A model generated the notes under the pieces. The model saw only the letters and a list, made by a program, of their open reading frames with translations. It was not told the origin of the DNA and did no database searches. A program made the translations under genes and the position numbers. Positions 8,209 through 17,926 of a stretch of DNA of 64,000 nucleotides are shown piece by piece (the stretch's first letter is position 1; each line of letters starts with the position of its first letter). Origin of the DNA: an alpha proteobacterium SCGC AAA536-G10 (lineage in GTDB: Bacteria > Pseudomonadota > Alphaproteobacteria > Puniceispirillales > Marisalimonadaceae); assembly GCA_000384615.1 (NCBI GenBank), contig ARQU01000009.1:25831-89830 (forward strand), read 5' to 3'.

Positions 8209-8598
8209 TTATCCTTGTAAAATATCAAAAATTACTGCTGGTTCCCCATTAAGAATAGAAATTCTAGCTTTTACTTTTTGACCTATTTGAATTTTATCTG
8301 GCTCTGTACCTTCAACCCTTGCCATCATTCTTGGGCCTTCATCTAAAGTAATTAAAGACAAATTAAAATCACCTCCCTTTTCTGGTAACCTCCTATTGCA
8401 AGTGGTGCTATGAACAGTTCCTGTTCCAGATGCTTCTACCCACTGTAAATCCCTTTCACCAGTACCTGGAAAAGCAACTCGCGGATGAAAGAAAAATTTA
8501 TCTAAACTTTTACACCTTTGGATCATAAATTTTCCTTCAGACAAATAATTTTTAAATTGTTGTTCTGGGCCAACTAATCCTTTTAAATTTTCTGGCAT
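8209..8598 (-). CDS. DUF35 / Zn-ribbon OB-fold family acyl-CoA-associated protein (degenerate zinc ribbon)
   Basis: QRCKSLDKFFFHPRVAFPGTGERDLQWVEASGTGTVHSTT; adjacent to thiolase-like gene. Confidence 0.82.
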   Translation of the reverse strand: MPENLKGLVGPEQQFKNYLSEGKFMIQRCKSLDKFFFHPRVAFPGTGERDLQWVEASGTGTVHSTTCNRRLPEKGGDFNLSLITLDEGPRMMARVEGTEPDKIQIGQKVKARISILNGEPAVIFDILQG

Positions 8599-8618
8599 TT
8601 TTCTTCCTTTTTTAAGTT

Positions 8619-10703
8619 CTATTTAGTTACAATCAATGCATCAAGTGCAATAACACTATTCTCACTGACTAAAATTGGGTTCATTTCAACTTGATCAATC
8701 CGATCAAAATTAGCTGCAATTAAATTAGATAAGTTAACAATCGCAGTTATTAAAGACTTTATATCAACAGAAGGTTGACCCCTAGTACCAAAAAAAACAT
8801 CTTTACTTTTTAAAGACAAAATCATTTTTTTAGCTTTGTCAGAAGATACTGGAGCTTCAGCAAAAGAAATATCTTTCATTACCTCCGTATATATTCCACC
8901 AAGACCAAACATAACTATTGGTCCAAATACTGGGTCAATTTTAGCACCTAAAATGCATTCAACTCCTCCTTTTATCATTGGTGAAATCATGACCCCGTCA
9001 ATTATAGCCTTAGGAGCTTTTTCATTAACATTTTTATGAATTTTTTTGAAAGCTTCTCTAGCCTGATCAATATTTTTAATTTCTAAAATTACACCACCAA
9101 CTTCTGTTTTATGTTGAATGTCTGATGACAAAATCTTCATTACATATTTGGTATCATCATTTTTAAAAAGGGAGGATAAATCATCTAAGTTTTTGATCTG
9201 CAAAGATTTTACAACTGGTAAATTAGCAGCTCTTAAAATTTCACTACAGTCGATTTCGTTTAATTTCTTTTTAGGCATTTTTATGACATGATCATTTTTT
9301 TTAAAATCTTGTTTAGCCTCATTTAGATTAAATTTTTCTCCAAAAAACATTAATGCAGACATTGCTATAATAGCTCTTGTAGGATCTTCAATACATGGAA
9401 ACCCCTCTTTTTCATACATTTTAACGTATTCTTCAGGCGCAACCATACAATTTATAAACAATTTATCTTCGTACCCTTTCATAGCCTGTTTGAGAGATGA
9501 TAAAAGGGGTTTTGATAAAACAGGAGAGCCTGCAACAGATGTCCAAAAACCTATTAATGCATCATAACCACCTTTTGAGAGCATTAAGTCAGTAAACTTG
9601 GGTATCAACGATAAATCATTAAAAAATTGAGCTGTCACATCTACAGGATTCATCGGTGATGCAAAAGGTACAAGTTGTTTCAATTCATCTTGAGCATCCT
9701 CTGGCATGGGACCAACTATTAGTCCTTCATCGGATGCAGCATCTGCCATCAATACACCGCCTCCTCCTGATATAGTTACTATACCTAAATTTTTTCCCGC
9801 AGGAAATATCCTTGGTTTAGTTGCATAAGCTACATCTAACATTTCTTCTGTGCTTCTTACTCTATAGGCACCATGAGCTTTTAACACTTCATCGTAAATA
9901 ACGTCTTCACCTGCCAAAGAAGCTGTGTGAGAGTTAGCTGCTGCAGCACCAACTTCTGATCTACCCACTTTCATAAAAATTACTGGCTTTTTTTCAGATC
10001 TTGCAGTGTCTAAAGCTTTAGTAAATTGCTCTCCATCTTTTACACTTTCAGCATATGCCATAATTGAATGAACATCTGGATCCTCGGCCATTAATTGGAT
10101 TGTTTCTCCTACTGACAAGTCAACTTCGTTTCCAGTTGTCATCCAATATCTTATTCCTAAACCTCTTTGATGAGCTACCATATATATATGGCTTCCATAA
10201 GCGCCTGATTGGCTGGCAATTGATATTCCGCCTGGCTTTGGAGTAGCCCTGTCTATGGTTGATGTAAATGTTGGATAAAAATTAGTAGCTGAGTTAAAAA
10301 GTCCAAGGCAATTTGGGCCTATTATTCTTAAACCACTATCTTTACTAATTTTTTTAATTTGGTTTTGATAGATTTGTCCTTGACCACCTATTTCGGAAAA
10401 CCCTGAAGAAAAAATTAATGCTGTTTTTGCCTTTTTTTCTACAGCCTGTTCAAGAACAGATACAACTATTTGAGAAGGAACTGCGACTAAAATAAAATCT
10501 AAATCTTCTTTCACATCTAATAAAGAAGAGTAAGCTTTAATACCTTGAACACTGTCTCTATTTGGGTTAATTGGAAAAATCCCTCCTGAAAATTTTTGTT
10601 CAATCATATGGGCTAATGGGCGTCCTCCAATCCTAGCTTTATTATCTGAAGCTCCAACAATAGCAATTGATTTAGGTGACATAATTTCTTGTAGAGTAGT
10701 CAT
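8619..10703 (-). CDS. Acetate/acyl-CoA ligase family protein (ADP-forming type; CoA-binding + ATP-grasp)
   Basis: SIAIVGASDNKARIGGRPL, GPNCLGLFN, SQSGAYG; C-terminal ATP-grasp KILSSDIQHKTEVGGV. Confidence 0.88.
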   Translation of the reverse strand: MTTLQEIMSPKSIAIVGASDNKARIGGRPLAHMIEQKFSGGIFPINPNRDSVQGIKAYSSLLDVKEDLDFILVAVPSQIVVSVLEQAVEKKAKTALIFSSGFSEIGGQGQIYQNQIKKISKDSGLRIIGPNCLGLFNSATNFYPTFTSTIDRATPKPGGISIASQSGAYGSHIYMVAHQRGLGIRYWMTTGNEVDLSVGETIQLMAEDPDVHSIMAYAESVKDGEQFTKALDTARSEKKPVIFMKVGRSEVGAAAANSHTASLAGEDVIYDEVLKAHGAYRVRSTEEMLDVAYATKPRIFPAGKNLGIVTISGGGGVLMADAASDEGLIVGPMPEDAQDELKQLVPFASPMNPVDVTAQFFNDLSLIPKFTDLMLSKGGYDALIGFWTSVAGSPVLSKPLLSSLKQAMKGYEDKLFINCMVAPEEYVKMYEKEGFPCIEDPTRAIIAMSALMFFGEKFNLNEAKQDFKKNDHVIKMPKKKLNEIDCSEILRAANLPVVKSLQIKNLDDLSSLFKNDDTKYVMKILSSDIQHKTEVGGVILEIKNIDQAREAFKKIHKNVNEKAPKAIIDGVMISPMIKGGVECILGAKIDPVFGPIVMFGLGGIYTEVMKDISFAEAPVSSDKAKKMILSLKSKDVFFGTRGQPSVDIKSLITAIVNLSNLIAANFDRIDQVEMNPILVSENSVIALDALIVTK

Positions 10704-10798
10704 GTTTAGCCTTTAATTAATAGACAAGTTTTAAACAGTCTATAATCTACATTAAATAATAAACTTGTTAAATTAAATATTAAATATAATTAGTCAGA

Positions 10799-12022
10799 TT
10801 GTTCAAAGATATAATGCCTAGAATTGTTTTTTTAAGTTGCTTTATACAGATGTTTTCTATGACTGGATTTGCTGTATGGCCTATCTATTTATTAGACCTT
10901 CAAACCTTATGGAATTTGTCAAATAGTGAAGCTGGTTGGATAAGTGGATCATTCTATATTGGTTATGTTATTGCAACTCCATTTTTAGTGAGCATGACTG
11001 ACACTTTTGATGCAAGAAAACTATATTGCTTATCTTCTCTACTTGGTTGCTTAGGTTTATTATTATTTTCTTTATTTGCCAGCAACGTAATTAATGCTTC
11101 AATCTATTGGGGTCTTGTTGGTGCAGGTCTTGCTGGCACTTATATGCCTGGACTACAAATACTTAACTCAAGACTCAACAAAATTTCTAGAGAGAAATAT
11201 GTTGCAGTTTATACCTCTTTTTTTGGATTGGGTGTCGCATTTTCGTTCTCTCTATTTGGTTTCATAAAGAGTTATGAAATTTCATGGGAGCAAGCCTTCT
11301 TATTTGCCTCATTTATTTTATTTATTTCTGCTTTTCCTTTGTTGTTATTTTCAGGAGAAGAAATTGAAGAACGCCAAAAAAGACCATATCAAGGTATTAT
11401 AAAAGTAATTATCCCTATTTTTACTACATTTAAAAATAAAAAAGCATTGCCATTTATACTTGGCTATGGGGGACATACATATGAGTTATTTGGCTTTAGA
11501 AGTTGGACTTTTCCATGTATATTATTTCTTTCAAATTATTTTAACACCAAAGTAAGTGACGCATTTATTGCTAATTGTATTGGTTTAATGGGCTTTTTGG
11601 GTATTTTCGCATCTATCTATGGTGCTAAATATTGTATAGGAAAAGACAGAGCAAGAATAGTAAGTACAATGGGATTATTATGTTTCATAGGTTCAATTTT
11701 GACTGCTATTTCTTTTTGGTTTAGTTTCTGGTTAGCCCTTTTAATGCTTTTAATCTATAATGGACTTATAGTGATTGATTCAGGATCTTTAACTACTGGA
11801 ACTGTAATTAACGGTGAACCAGAAGATAGAGGTGTAAGACTGGCTCTTCACTCTATGGTCGGATTTTTTGGAGGAGCTTTGGGAGGCCCTATAATTGGTT
11901 TTGTTTTGGATAATTTTGGTGGACAAACAAGTCATTTAGCTTGGTTCTTATCATTTTTATGTTTAGGGTTAGGGTCTTTATTTTCAACATTATGTTTTAA
12001 GTATTATCTATCAAAAGTTTAA
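10799..12022 (+). CDS. MFS transporter
   Basis: Multiple TM segments, AGWISGSFYIGYVIATPFLVSMTDTFDARKLY. Confidence 0.85.
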   Translation: MFKDIMPRIVFLSCFIQMFSMTGFAVWPIYLLDLQTLWNLSNSEAGWISGSFYIGYVIATPFLVSMTDTFDARKLYCLSSLLGCLGLLLFSLFASNVINASIYWGLVGAGLAGTYMPGLQILNSRLNKISREKYVAVYTSFFGLGVAFSFSLFGFIKSYEISWEQAFLFASFILFISAFPLLLFSGEEIEERQKRPYQGIIKVIIPIFTTFKNKKALPFILGYGGHTYELFGFRSWTFPCILFLSNYFNTKVSDAFIANCIGLMGFLGIFASIYGAKYCIGKDRARIVSTMGLLCFIGSILTAISFWFSFWLALLMLLIYNGLIVIDSGSLTTGTVINGEPEDRGVRLALHSMVGFFGGALGGPIIGFVLDNFGGQTSHLAWFLSFLCLGLGSLFSTLCFKYYLSKV

Positions 12023-12081
12023 ATAAAAAAGATGTCATAATAAATCAATTGCAAAAATATTTAACAAACGGAGAAAATTAC

Positions 12082-13107
12082 ATGAACACCAAAATTTTAC
12101 TCAATGAAAGACCGGATGGTGAACCAACTCTTGAAAACTTCAAAACTGTAAAAGAAAAAATTAGATCTCCAAAAGAAGGTGAGGTTCTACTTAAAACTAT
12201 CTACATGTCCTTAGATCCATATATGCGAGGTAGAATGAATGATACAAAAAGCTACGCTAAACCTGTTGCAATTGGTGAAGAAATGGAAGCAGGCGCATTA
12301 AGTCAAGTCATAGAAAGTAAATCTAAAAACTTTAAAGTTGGGGATTTTGTAGAAGGTCGAACCGGTTGGCAAGATAATCCTACTGTTGATGAAAAAAAAT
12401 TAAGAATAATTGATCCAAATATGGCTCCACTTTCAACCTCTATTGGAGTATTGGGTATGCCTGGGACAACTGCATATGTTGGAATGCACAACTTTGCAAA
12501 ACCTCAAAGAGGTGAAACTTTAGTTGTTTCAGCAGCTTCAGGGGCAGTTGGATCAACTGTTGGTCAGATTGGGAAGATATATGGATGCAAAGTGATTGGC
12601 GTAGCTGGCACTAATGAAAAATGTGAGTTTACAAAATCAGAATTAGGCTTTGATGAATGTATAAACTACAAAGACGATGATTTTAAAGATCAACTTAAAT
12701 CGGCTTGCCCCGATGGTGTGGATATTTATTGGGAAAATGTTGGTGGTATTACCTTTGATACTGTAATGCCACTTCTAAATGATTATGCAAGAATACCTGT
12801 CTGTGGTTTAATTTCCTTGTATAATGCTACAAGTATGCCAGGTGGTGAAAAAGATCGTTTACCACTATTATTTAGACAAGTCTTAACAAAAAGGATGATG
12901 ATTAAAGGGTTCATAGTGTTTAACCATTATGATCAAAGAGAAGAGTCAATTATAGCTTTGTCTAATTGGATTAAAGAGGGTAAAATTAAATATAAGGAAG
13001 ATTTTGTGGATGGACTCGAAAATGCTCCTAATGCTTTCATTGGTTTATTAAATGGAAAGAATTTTGGGAAACTAGTTGTTAGAGTAAATCATGACCCAAC
13101 AATCTAA
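12082..13107 (+). CDS. NADP-dependent oxidoreductase (CurA/leukotriene B4 12-hydroxydehydrogenase-like MDR)
   Basis: MSLDPYMRGRMND, AASGAVGSTVGQIGKIYGCKVIGVAG, YWENVGG. Confidence 0.88.
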   Translation: MNTKILLNERPDGEPTLENFKTVKEKIRSPKEGEVLLKTIYMSLDPYMRGRMNDTKSYAKPVAIGEEMEAGALSQVIESKSKNFKVGDFVEGRTGWQDNPTVDEKKLRIIDPNMAPLSTSIGVLGMPGTTAYVGMHNFAKPQRGETLVVSAASGAVGSTVGQIGKIYGCKVIGVAGTNEKCEFTKSELGFDECINYKDDDFKDQLKSACPDGVDIYWENVGGITFDTVMPLLNDYARIPVCGLISLYNATSMPGGEKDRLPLLFRQVLTKRMMIKGFIVFNHYDQREESIIALSNWIKEGKIKYKEDFVDGLENAPNAFIGLLNGKNFGKLVVRVNHDPTI

Positions 13108-13118
13108 TCGGTTGTTTC

Positions 13119-13150
13119 TTGATAGCCTTAATTAAGGCTATCAAAATTTT
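13119..13150. terminator. Probable bidirectional rho-independent terminator between convergent genes
   Basis: Perfect 26-nt palindrome TTGATAGCCTTAATTAAGGCTATCAA followed by AATTTTT. Confidence 0.8.
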
Positions 13151-15224
13151 TGCCATTATTAACCAAATCATTAAGTAATTGAGGTGGAGACCAAAATCTT
13201 TTATCTTCTTGATAAAACTTTTCAATATTTGCTAATACTTTATCTAAACCAATCATATCAGCATATTTCATTGGTCCTCCTCTCCACTTAGGAAAACCAT
13301 AGCCATTAGTATAAACAACATCTATGTCAGAAGGCCTGATAGCAATTTTTTCTTGTAAAATTTTGGCTCCTTCATAGACCATTGCAGCAATATATCTATC
13401 TAATATTTCTTGATCAGAAAAATTTTTAGGAGTTATTCCAACTCTTTTTCTTTCTTCATTACATATAATCTCTATCTCAGGGTTTGGTGTAAAAAGCTCT
13501 ATACCTTCTCCATAAAGATAATAACCTTTTGAAGTTTTTTGTCCAAACCACCCTCTTTCACATACTCTATCGGCAATTTCAACATATCTATCATCTTTAT
13601 GACGAAATGGAGCCTTTCTTTTTCTAGTAGCCCAGCCTATATCGCCTCCAGCAAGATCTATAACTTGAAAAACACCCATTGCACATCCAAATTTTCTTAA
13701 AACTTTATCAATATGGAATGGACTTGCTCCGTCCTCTACCATGTGATAAGTACCTACCAAGTATTTTGAAAGGATTCTATTACCGATAAATCCGTCACAA
13801 ACTCCAGAACGCACCGGAACTTTTCTCATTTTTTTGGCTAACATAAACGCAGTTGATACTGTATTCTCTGAAGTATTTTCTGCCACTACAATTTCTAGCA
13901 ATTTCATAATATTAGCAGGTGAAAAAAAATGAAGGCCTATGACCCTATCTGGATTATCAACTACTGTCGCAATTTCATTTACATCCAAATAACTTGTATT
14001 TGAGGCTAGAATACATTTTTGGTTGCATATTTTATTTAGTTTAATAAAAACTTCTTTTTTCACATCCATATTTTCAAAAACAGCTTCTATTATTAAATCT
14101 CTATCATTTAAAACATTCATGTCAGTATCTGATTTAAATAAATTAATTATTTGGCTTTTTTGATCTGTCGTCATTCTACCCAAATTTACATTTCTGTCAT
14201 ATGTTGAGTTAATTTTATCAAAAGCCTTTTTAATTGCTTCTTGATTTTGTTCAATCATAATCACATCAAATCCTGCATTCATAGCAGCCATTGAAATTCC
14301 TGTACCCATAGTTCCACCACCAATGATACCAATTTTTTTTAGTTCAGAGGGTTTACCATTTTTTAATTCAGGTATTTTTGTTATTGCTCGTTCAGCAAAG
14401 AACGAATGTATTAGTCCCTGTCTCTGTGGACTTTCTATACATTCTTTAAATAGTCTTCTTTCATTTTTTATAGCAGTTGGAAAATCTAAATTTAAGCCTT
14501 CTTCAACAGACTTAATAATATTATGTGGAGAAAATAAATTTTTATACTTTTTTAAAGCGTTAGCTTTTGCATTAGTAATTATTTCTTGTATCTCTTCAAG
14601 ATTGTTAACTTTACTTGTGATTTTTGAAGTTGGCCTTACATCAAAACCTTCACTAATTAATTTTCGAGCATAAGATACTCCGTTTTCTACAGTTTTATCA
14701 TTAGGAGCAATTTCATCAATAATACCATTTGCAAATGCCTCTTCAGCAGGAACATGTTTACCAGTAAGCATCATATCTAAGGCCATTGAAACACCGCACA
14801 ATCTTGGCAGTCTCTGAGTTCCACCTGCGCCAGGTAAAATTCCAAGTAAAACTTCTGGTAATCCAACTTTAGTTTTTGGAGCAGCTATCCTGTAATGAGC
14901 TGACATTGCCACCTCCAGCCCCCCTCCTAGAGGAGTACCATGAAGGGACGCAACAACTATTTTATCTAAATTCTCTATTTTATCACAAATTTCACTTAAA
15001 ATTGGTGCATCAACATCTTTACCAAATTCTTTAATATCAGCTCCTGCAAGAAACGTTCTTTCAGGAGCAGTTATCACAATTGCTTTAATATTTTTTTCTA
15101 CTGAAAGTTTGTTAACTGTCTCAAGAAGTTCAATTCTTACCGCAGCACTAATAGCATTAACTGGAGGATTAGAAATCTCAATAACGGCTATATCATTTAA
15201 AATATTATGTTTAACTACTGTCAT
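13128..15224 (-). CDS. Multifunctional enoyl-CoA hydratase / 3-hydroxyacyl-CoA dehydrogenase (FadB/FadJ type)
   Basis: Crotonase LLGILPGAGGTQRLPRLCG; HAD domain IGIIGGGTMGTGISMAAMNAGFDV. Confidence 0.9.
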   Translation of the reverse strand: MTVVKHNILNDIAVIEISNPPVNAISAAVRIELLETVNKLSVEKNIKAIVITAPERTFLAGADIKEFGKDVDAPILSEICDKIENLDKIVVASLHGTPLGGGLEVAMSAHYRIAAPKTKVGLPEVLLGILPGAGGTQRLPRLCGVSMALDMMLTGKHVPAEEAFANGIIDEIAPNDKTVENGVSYARKLISEGFDVRPTSKITSKVNNLEEIQEIITNAKANALKKYKNLFSPHNIIKSVEEGLNLDFPTAIKNERRLFKECIESPQRQGLIHSFFAERAITKIPELKNGKPSELKKIGIIGGGTMGTGISMAAMNAGFDVIMIEQNQEAIKKAFDKINSTYDRNVNLGRMTTDQKSQIINLFKSDTDMNVLNDRDLIIEAVFENMDVKKEVFIKLNKICNQKCILASNTSYLDVNEIATVVDNPDRVIGLHFFSPANIMKLLEIVVAENTSENTVSTAFMLAKKMRKVPVRSGVCDGFIGNRILSKYLVGTYHMVEDGASPFHIDKVLRKFGCAMGVFQVIDLAGGDIGWATRKRKAPFRHKDDRYVEIADRVCERGWFGQKTSKGYYLYGEGIELFTPNPEIEIICNEERKRVGITPKNFSDQEILDRYIAAMVYEGAKILQEKIAIRPSDIDVVYTNGYGFPKWRGGPMKYADMIGLDKVLANIEKFYQEDKRFWSPPQLLNDLVNNGKNFDSLN

Positions 15225-15234
15225 TCTAACCTCA

Positions 15235-16224
15235 CTACATTAATGTTTTTTTTGCTTCCATATATTCGTTATTAATTCTTTCAACTAACTTACTTGCTGG
15301 TAAAATACTCTTAACTGCAGAAATACCTTGACCAGAACCCCAAATCTCTTTCCAACTTTTTGGTTTTGATGTACCTGAGCTAAAATTCATCTTACTTGAA
15401 TCACTCTCTTCCAAGTTGTCAGGATCAAGTCCTTGTGCCTCAATAGACCCCTTTAAGTAATTACCATGAACTCCTGTAAATAGATTTGTATAAACAATAT
15501 CATCAGCGTTTGATTGAGTAATCATTTCTTTATACCTTTGATCCGCATTAGCTTCATTAGTAGCAATGAATGCAGAACCTATATACGCAAGATCAGCTCC
15601 CATAGCTTGTGCTGCAAGAACAGCTCCACCATTTGCTATTGAACCAGATAATAAAAGAGGACCATCAAACCATTCCCGAATTTCTTGGATTAATGCAAAA
15701 GGTGATAAAGTTCCAGCATGACCACCTGCACCAGCAGCTACAGCAACTAAACCGTCAGCCCCTTTATCAATTGCTTTTTTTGCAAAAAAATTATTAATAA
15801 TGTCATGTAAAACTATACCATTAGCTTCATGTGCAACTTTATTCACTTCTGGTCTAGCACCTAAAGATGTTATCCATACAGGAGCCTTCCATTTTGCACA
15901 AATATCAATATCTTTTTCTAATCTTATGTTAGACTTGTGTACTATATGATTTACTGCATATGGCGCTGCTGGATTATCTGGATTTTTTTGGTTATGCCTG
16001 TCTAATTCATCATTTATTTTCTTTAACCAAATCTCTAACATGTTTGGTTCACCTTCTCCTTCTCTAGCATTCAAACAAGGGAATGAGCCAATTACACCCG
16101 CTTTACATTGAGCAATCACAAGATCAGGATTTGAAATGATAAAAAGTGGGGAACCTATTACTGGTATTTTAAGTTTATCTAATGGAGGAAGAAGTGACAA
16201 ATTCGTCTCCTGTGTTTTATTCAA
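15235..16224 (-). CDS. Nitronate monooxygenase / 2-nitropropane dioxygenase family
   Basis: PVIGSPLFIISNPDLVIAQCKAGVIGSFP; GADGLVAVAAGAGGHAG; LLSGSIANG. Confidence 0.85.
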   Translation of the reverse strand: MNKTQETNLSLLPPLDKLKIPVIGSPLFIISNPDLVIAQCKAGVIGSFPCLNAREGEGEPNMLEIWLKKINDELDRHNQKNPDNPAAPYAVNHIVHKSNIRLEKDIDICAKWKAPVWITSLGARPEVNKVAHEANGIVLHDIINNFFAKKAIDKGADGLVAVAAGAGGHAGTLSPFALIQEIREWFDGPLLLSGSIANGGAVLAAQAMGADLAYIGSAFIATNEANADQRYKEMITQSNADDIVYTNLFTGVHGNYLKGSIEAQGLDPDNLEESDSSKMNFSSGTSKPKSWKEIWGSGQGISAVKSILPASKLVERINNEYMEAKKTLM

Positions 16225-16335
16225 AAATAGAATAACTATTTAACACGCTAATAATAAATTCTTCAATTATTTTAATTACATAAACTTATTTTTTTTATAT
16301 GATTAGATAATAATTATTAGATGGGAGGGATAAAA

Positions 16336-17136
16336 ATGTTTTTGAATGACACTGATTTAAAAAAATTTGATGAAGATGGTTATTTGTTTTTTCCAGAAAT
16401 GTTTAGCAAAGATGAAGCTTCACTTTTAAAGGAGGAAGCAGAAAAAGTTTATTCACAAGATAGAAAAGAAGTTTGGAAAGAAAGTTCTGGAGTCGCACGT
16501 ACAGCATTTGCTGCTCATAAATATAATGAAGCTTTTAGAAGATTAGGAGCACACCCCAGATTAATTGACCCTGTTTCTCAAGTATTGCAAGGAGATATTT
16601 ATATGCATCAGTTTAAGTTAAATGCAAAAGCTGCATTTGACGGAGCCGTATGGCAATGGCACCAAGATTATGGCACCTGGAAAAGAGATGATGGTATGCC
16701 AGAGCCAAGAGCAATGAATATAGCAGTTTTTTTAGATGATGTAACAGCTGCAAATGGTCCGTTGTTATTTATTCCTGGAAGTCATAAGTCTGGCGTTATA
16801 GACGCAGGTCACGACCTCGAGACAACCAGTTACCCATTATGGACTTTAGATAATAAAAAAGTTCTTGAGTTAGCTGAAAGAGGCGGCTGTGTTGCGCCGA
16901 CAGGACCTGCAGGAAGCATGCTTATGTTTTCTTCACTTTTAGTGCATGCAAGCCCACCAAATATTTCTCCATTTGGAAGAAGTATTGTCTACCTCTCATT
17001 ATGCCATGTTGACAACCATATACAAAAATTTAAGCGTGACGAATGGATAGCTCACAGAGACTTTGCACCTATTTCTAAACTTAGTGACAATTGTTTAAAC
17101 GAATTAATAAGCGAAAACGTTAGTGCCGCTGAGTAA
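16336..17136 (+). CDS. Phytanoyl-CoA dioxygenase (PhyH) family, EctD-like
   Basis: WQWHQDYGTWKRDDGMPEPRAMNIAVFLDDV (HxD), GPLLFIPGSHKSG, distal His HASPPN; start chosen after GGGAGG. Confidence 0.85.
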   Translation: MFLNDTDLKKFDEDGYLFFPEMFSKDEASLLKEEAEKVYSQDRKEVWKESSGVARTAFAAHKYNEAFRRLGAHPRLIDPVSQVLQGDIYMHQFKLNAKAAFDGAVWQWHQDYGTWKRDDGMPEPRAMNIAVFLDDVTAANGPLLFIPGSHKSGVIDAGHDLETTSYPLWTLDNKKVLELAERGGCVAPTGPAGSMLMFSSLLVHASPPNISPFGRSIVYLSLCHVDNHIQKFKRDEWIAHRDFAPISKLSDNCLNELISENVSAAE

Positions 17137-17169
17137 ACATTAATACTTTCTATCAAGGAATATTTAATT

Positions 17170-17919
17170 TTGTTAACAATAAACTCAGTTGCAAATTTTA
17201 GAGATGTAGCTATTGGCTCCAAAATGAAGACAAATTTATTATTTAGATGTGCTAAGTTAAGCACTCTAAATCAAGAAGATATTATTAATTTAGAAACGCT
17301 AAATCCATGCGCTATTATTGACTTTAGAGATCCTAAGGAAATAAATAAAGCTCCAGATAATTTATCAAAAACATTACTAAGTAAATATATAAGTCTTCCA
17401 ATATCAGCTAGCACTCTAGGTAGAATGGTTACACAAAAAAAGATAGATGGTGATAATGTAAGAACCTATGAAAAAGTTATGGAAGAGAGTTACAAATTAT
17501 ATATAAATAATCACAAACATGTATGGAAAGAATTTATTAAGATTTTACTAAATTCTGATAACAAACCAGTAATTTTTCACTGCTCTGCTGGAAAAGATAG
17601 GACTGGTATAGCAAGTTTTATTATTCAAAGAATATTAAACAGTTCTATGGAACTGATTTATAAAAACTATTTATTATCAAATAAATTATTGACCACGAAA
17701 GCTGCCACAGCTGAACAAACAACTACTTCTAGTAGTGATAATCTTCAGGTAACAAATACTATGTTAAGTACTCTTGGAAAAGTAAAAAAAACATACTTAT
17801 TATCAGCAATTAATGAAATAGAAAGTAAATATCTAACTTTAGAAAATTATATAATGAAAGAACTTTATTTTGATGAAAATGATATTGCTAAATTAAAAAA
17901 ACAATATTCCATTAAATAG
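17170..17919 (+). CDS. Tyrosine/dual-specificity protein phosphatase (Y_phosphatase3-like)
   Basis: SVANFRDVAIGSKMKTNLLFRCAKLS; P-loop VIFHCSAGKDRTGIASF; TTG start. Confidence 0.85.
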   Translation: MLTINSVANFRDVAIGSKMKTNLLFRCAKLSTLNQEDIINLETLNPCAIIDFRDPKEINKAPDNLSKTLLSKYISLPISASTLGRMVTQKKIDGDNVRTYEKVMEESYKLYINNHKHVWKEFIKILLNSDNKPVIFHCSAGKDRTGIASFIIQRILNSSMELIYKNYLLSNKLLTTKAATAEQTTTSSSDNLQVTNTMLSTLGKVKKTYLLSAINEIESKYLTLENYIMKELYFDENDIAKLKKQYSIK

Positions 17920-17926
17920 GTAGAAA

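Noticed and set aside
14323-14673. 116-aa plus-strand ORF
   Set aside because: Antisense to the well-supported FadB-type gene.
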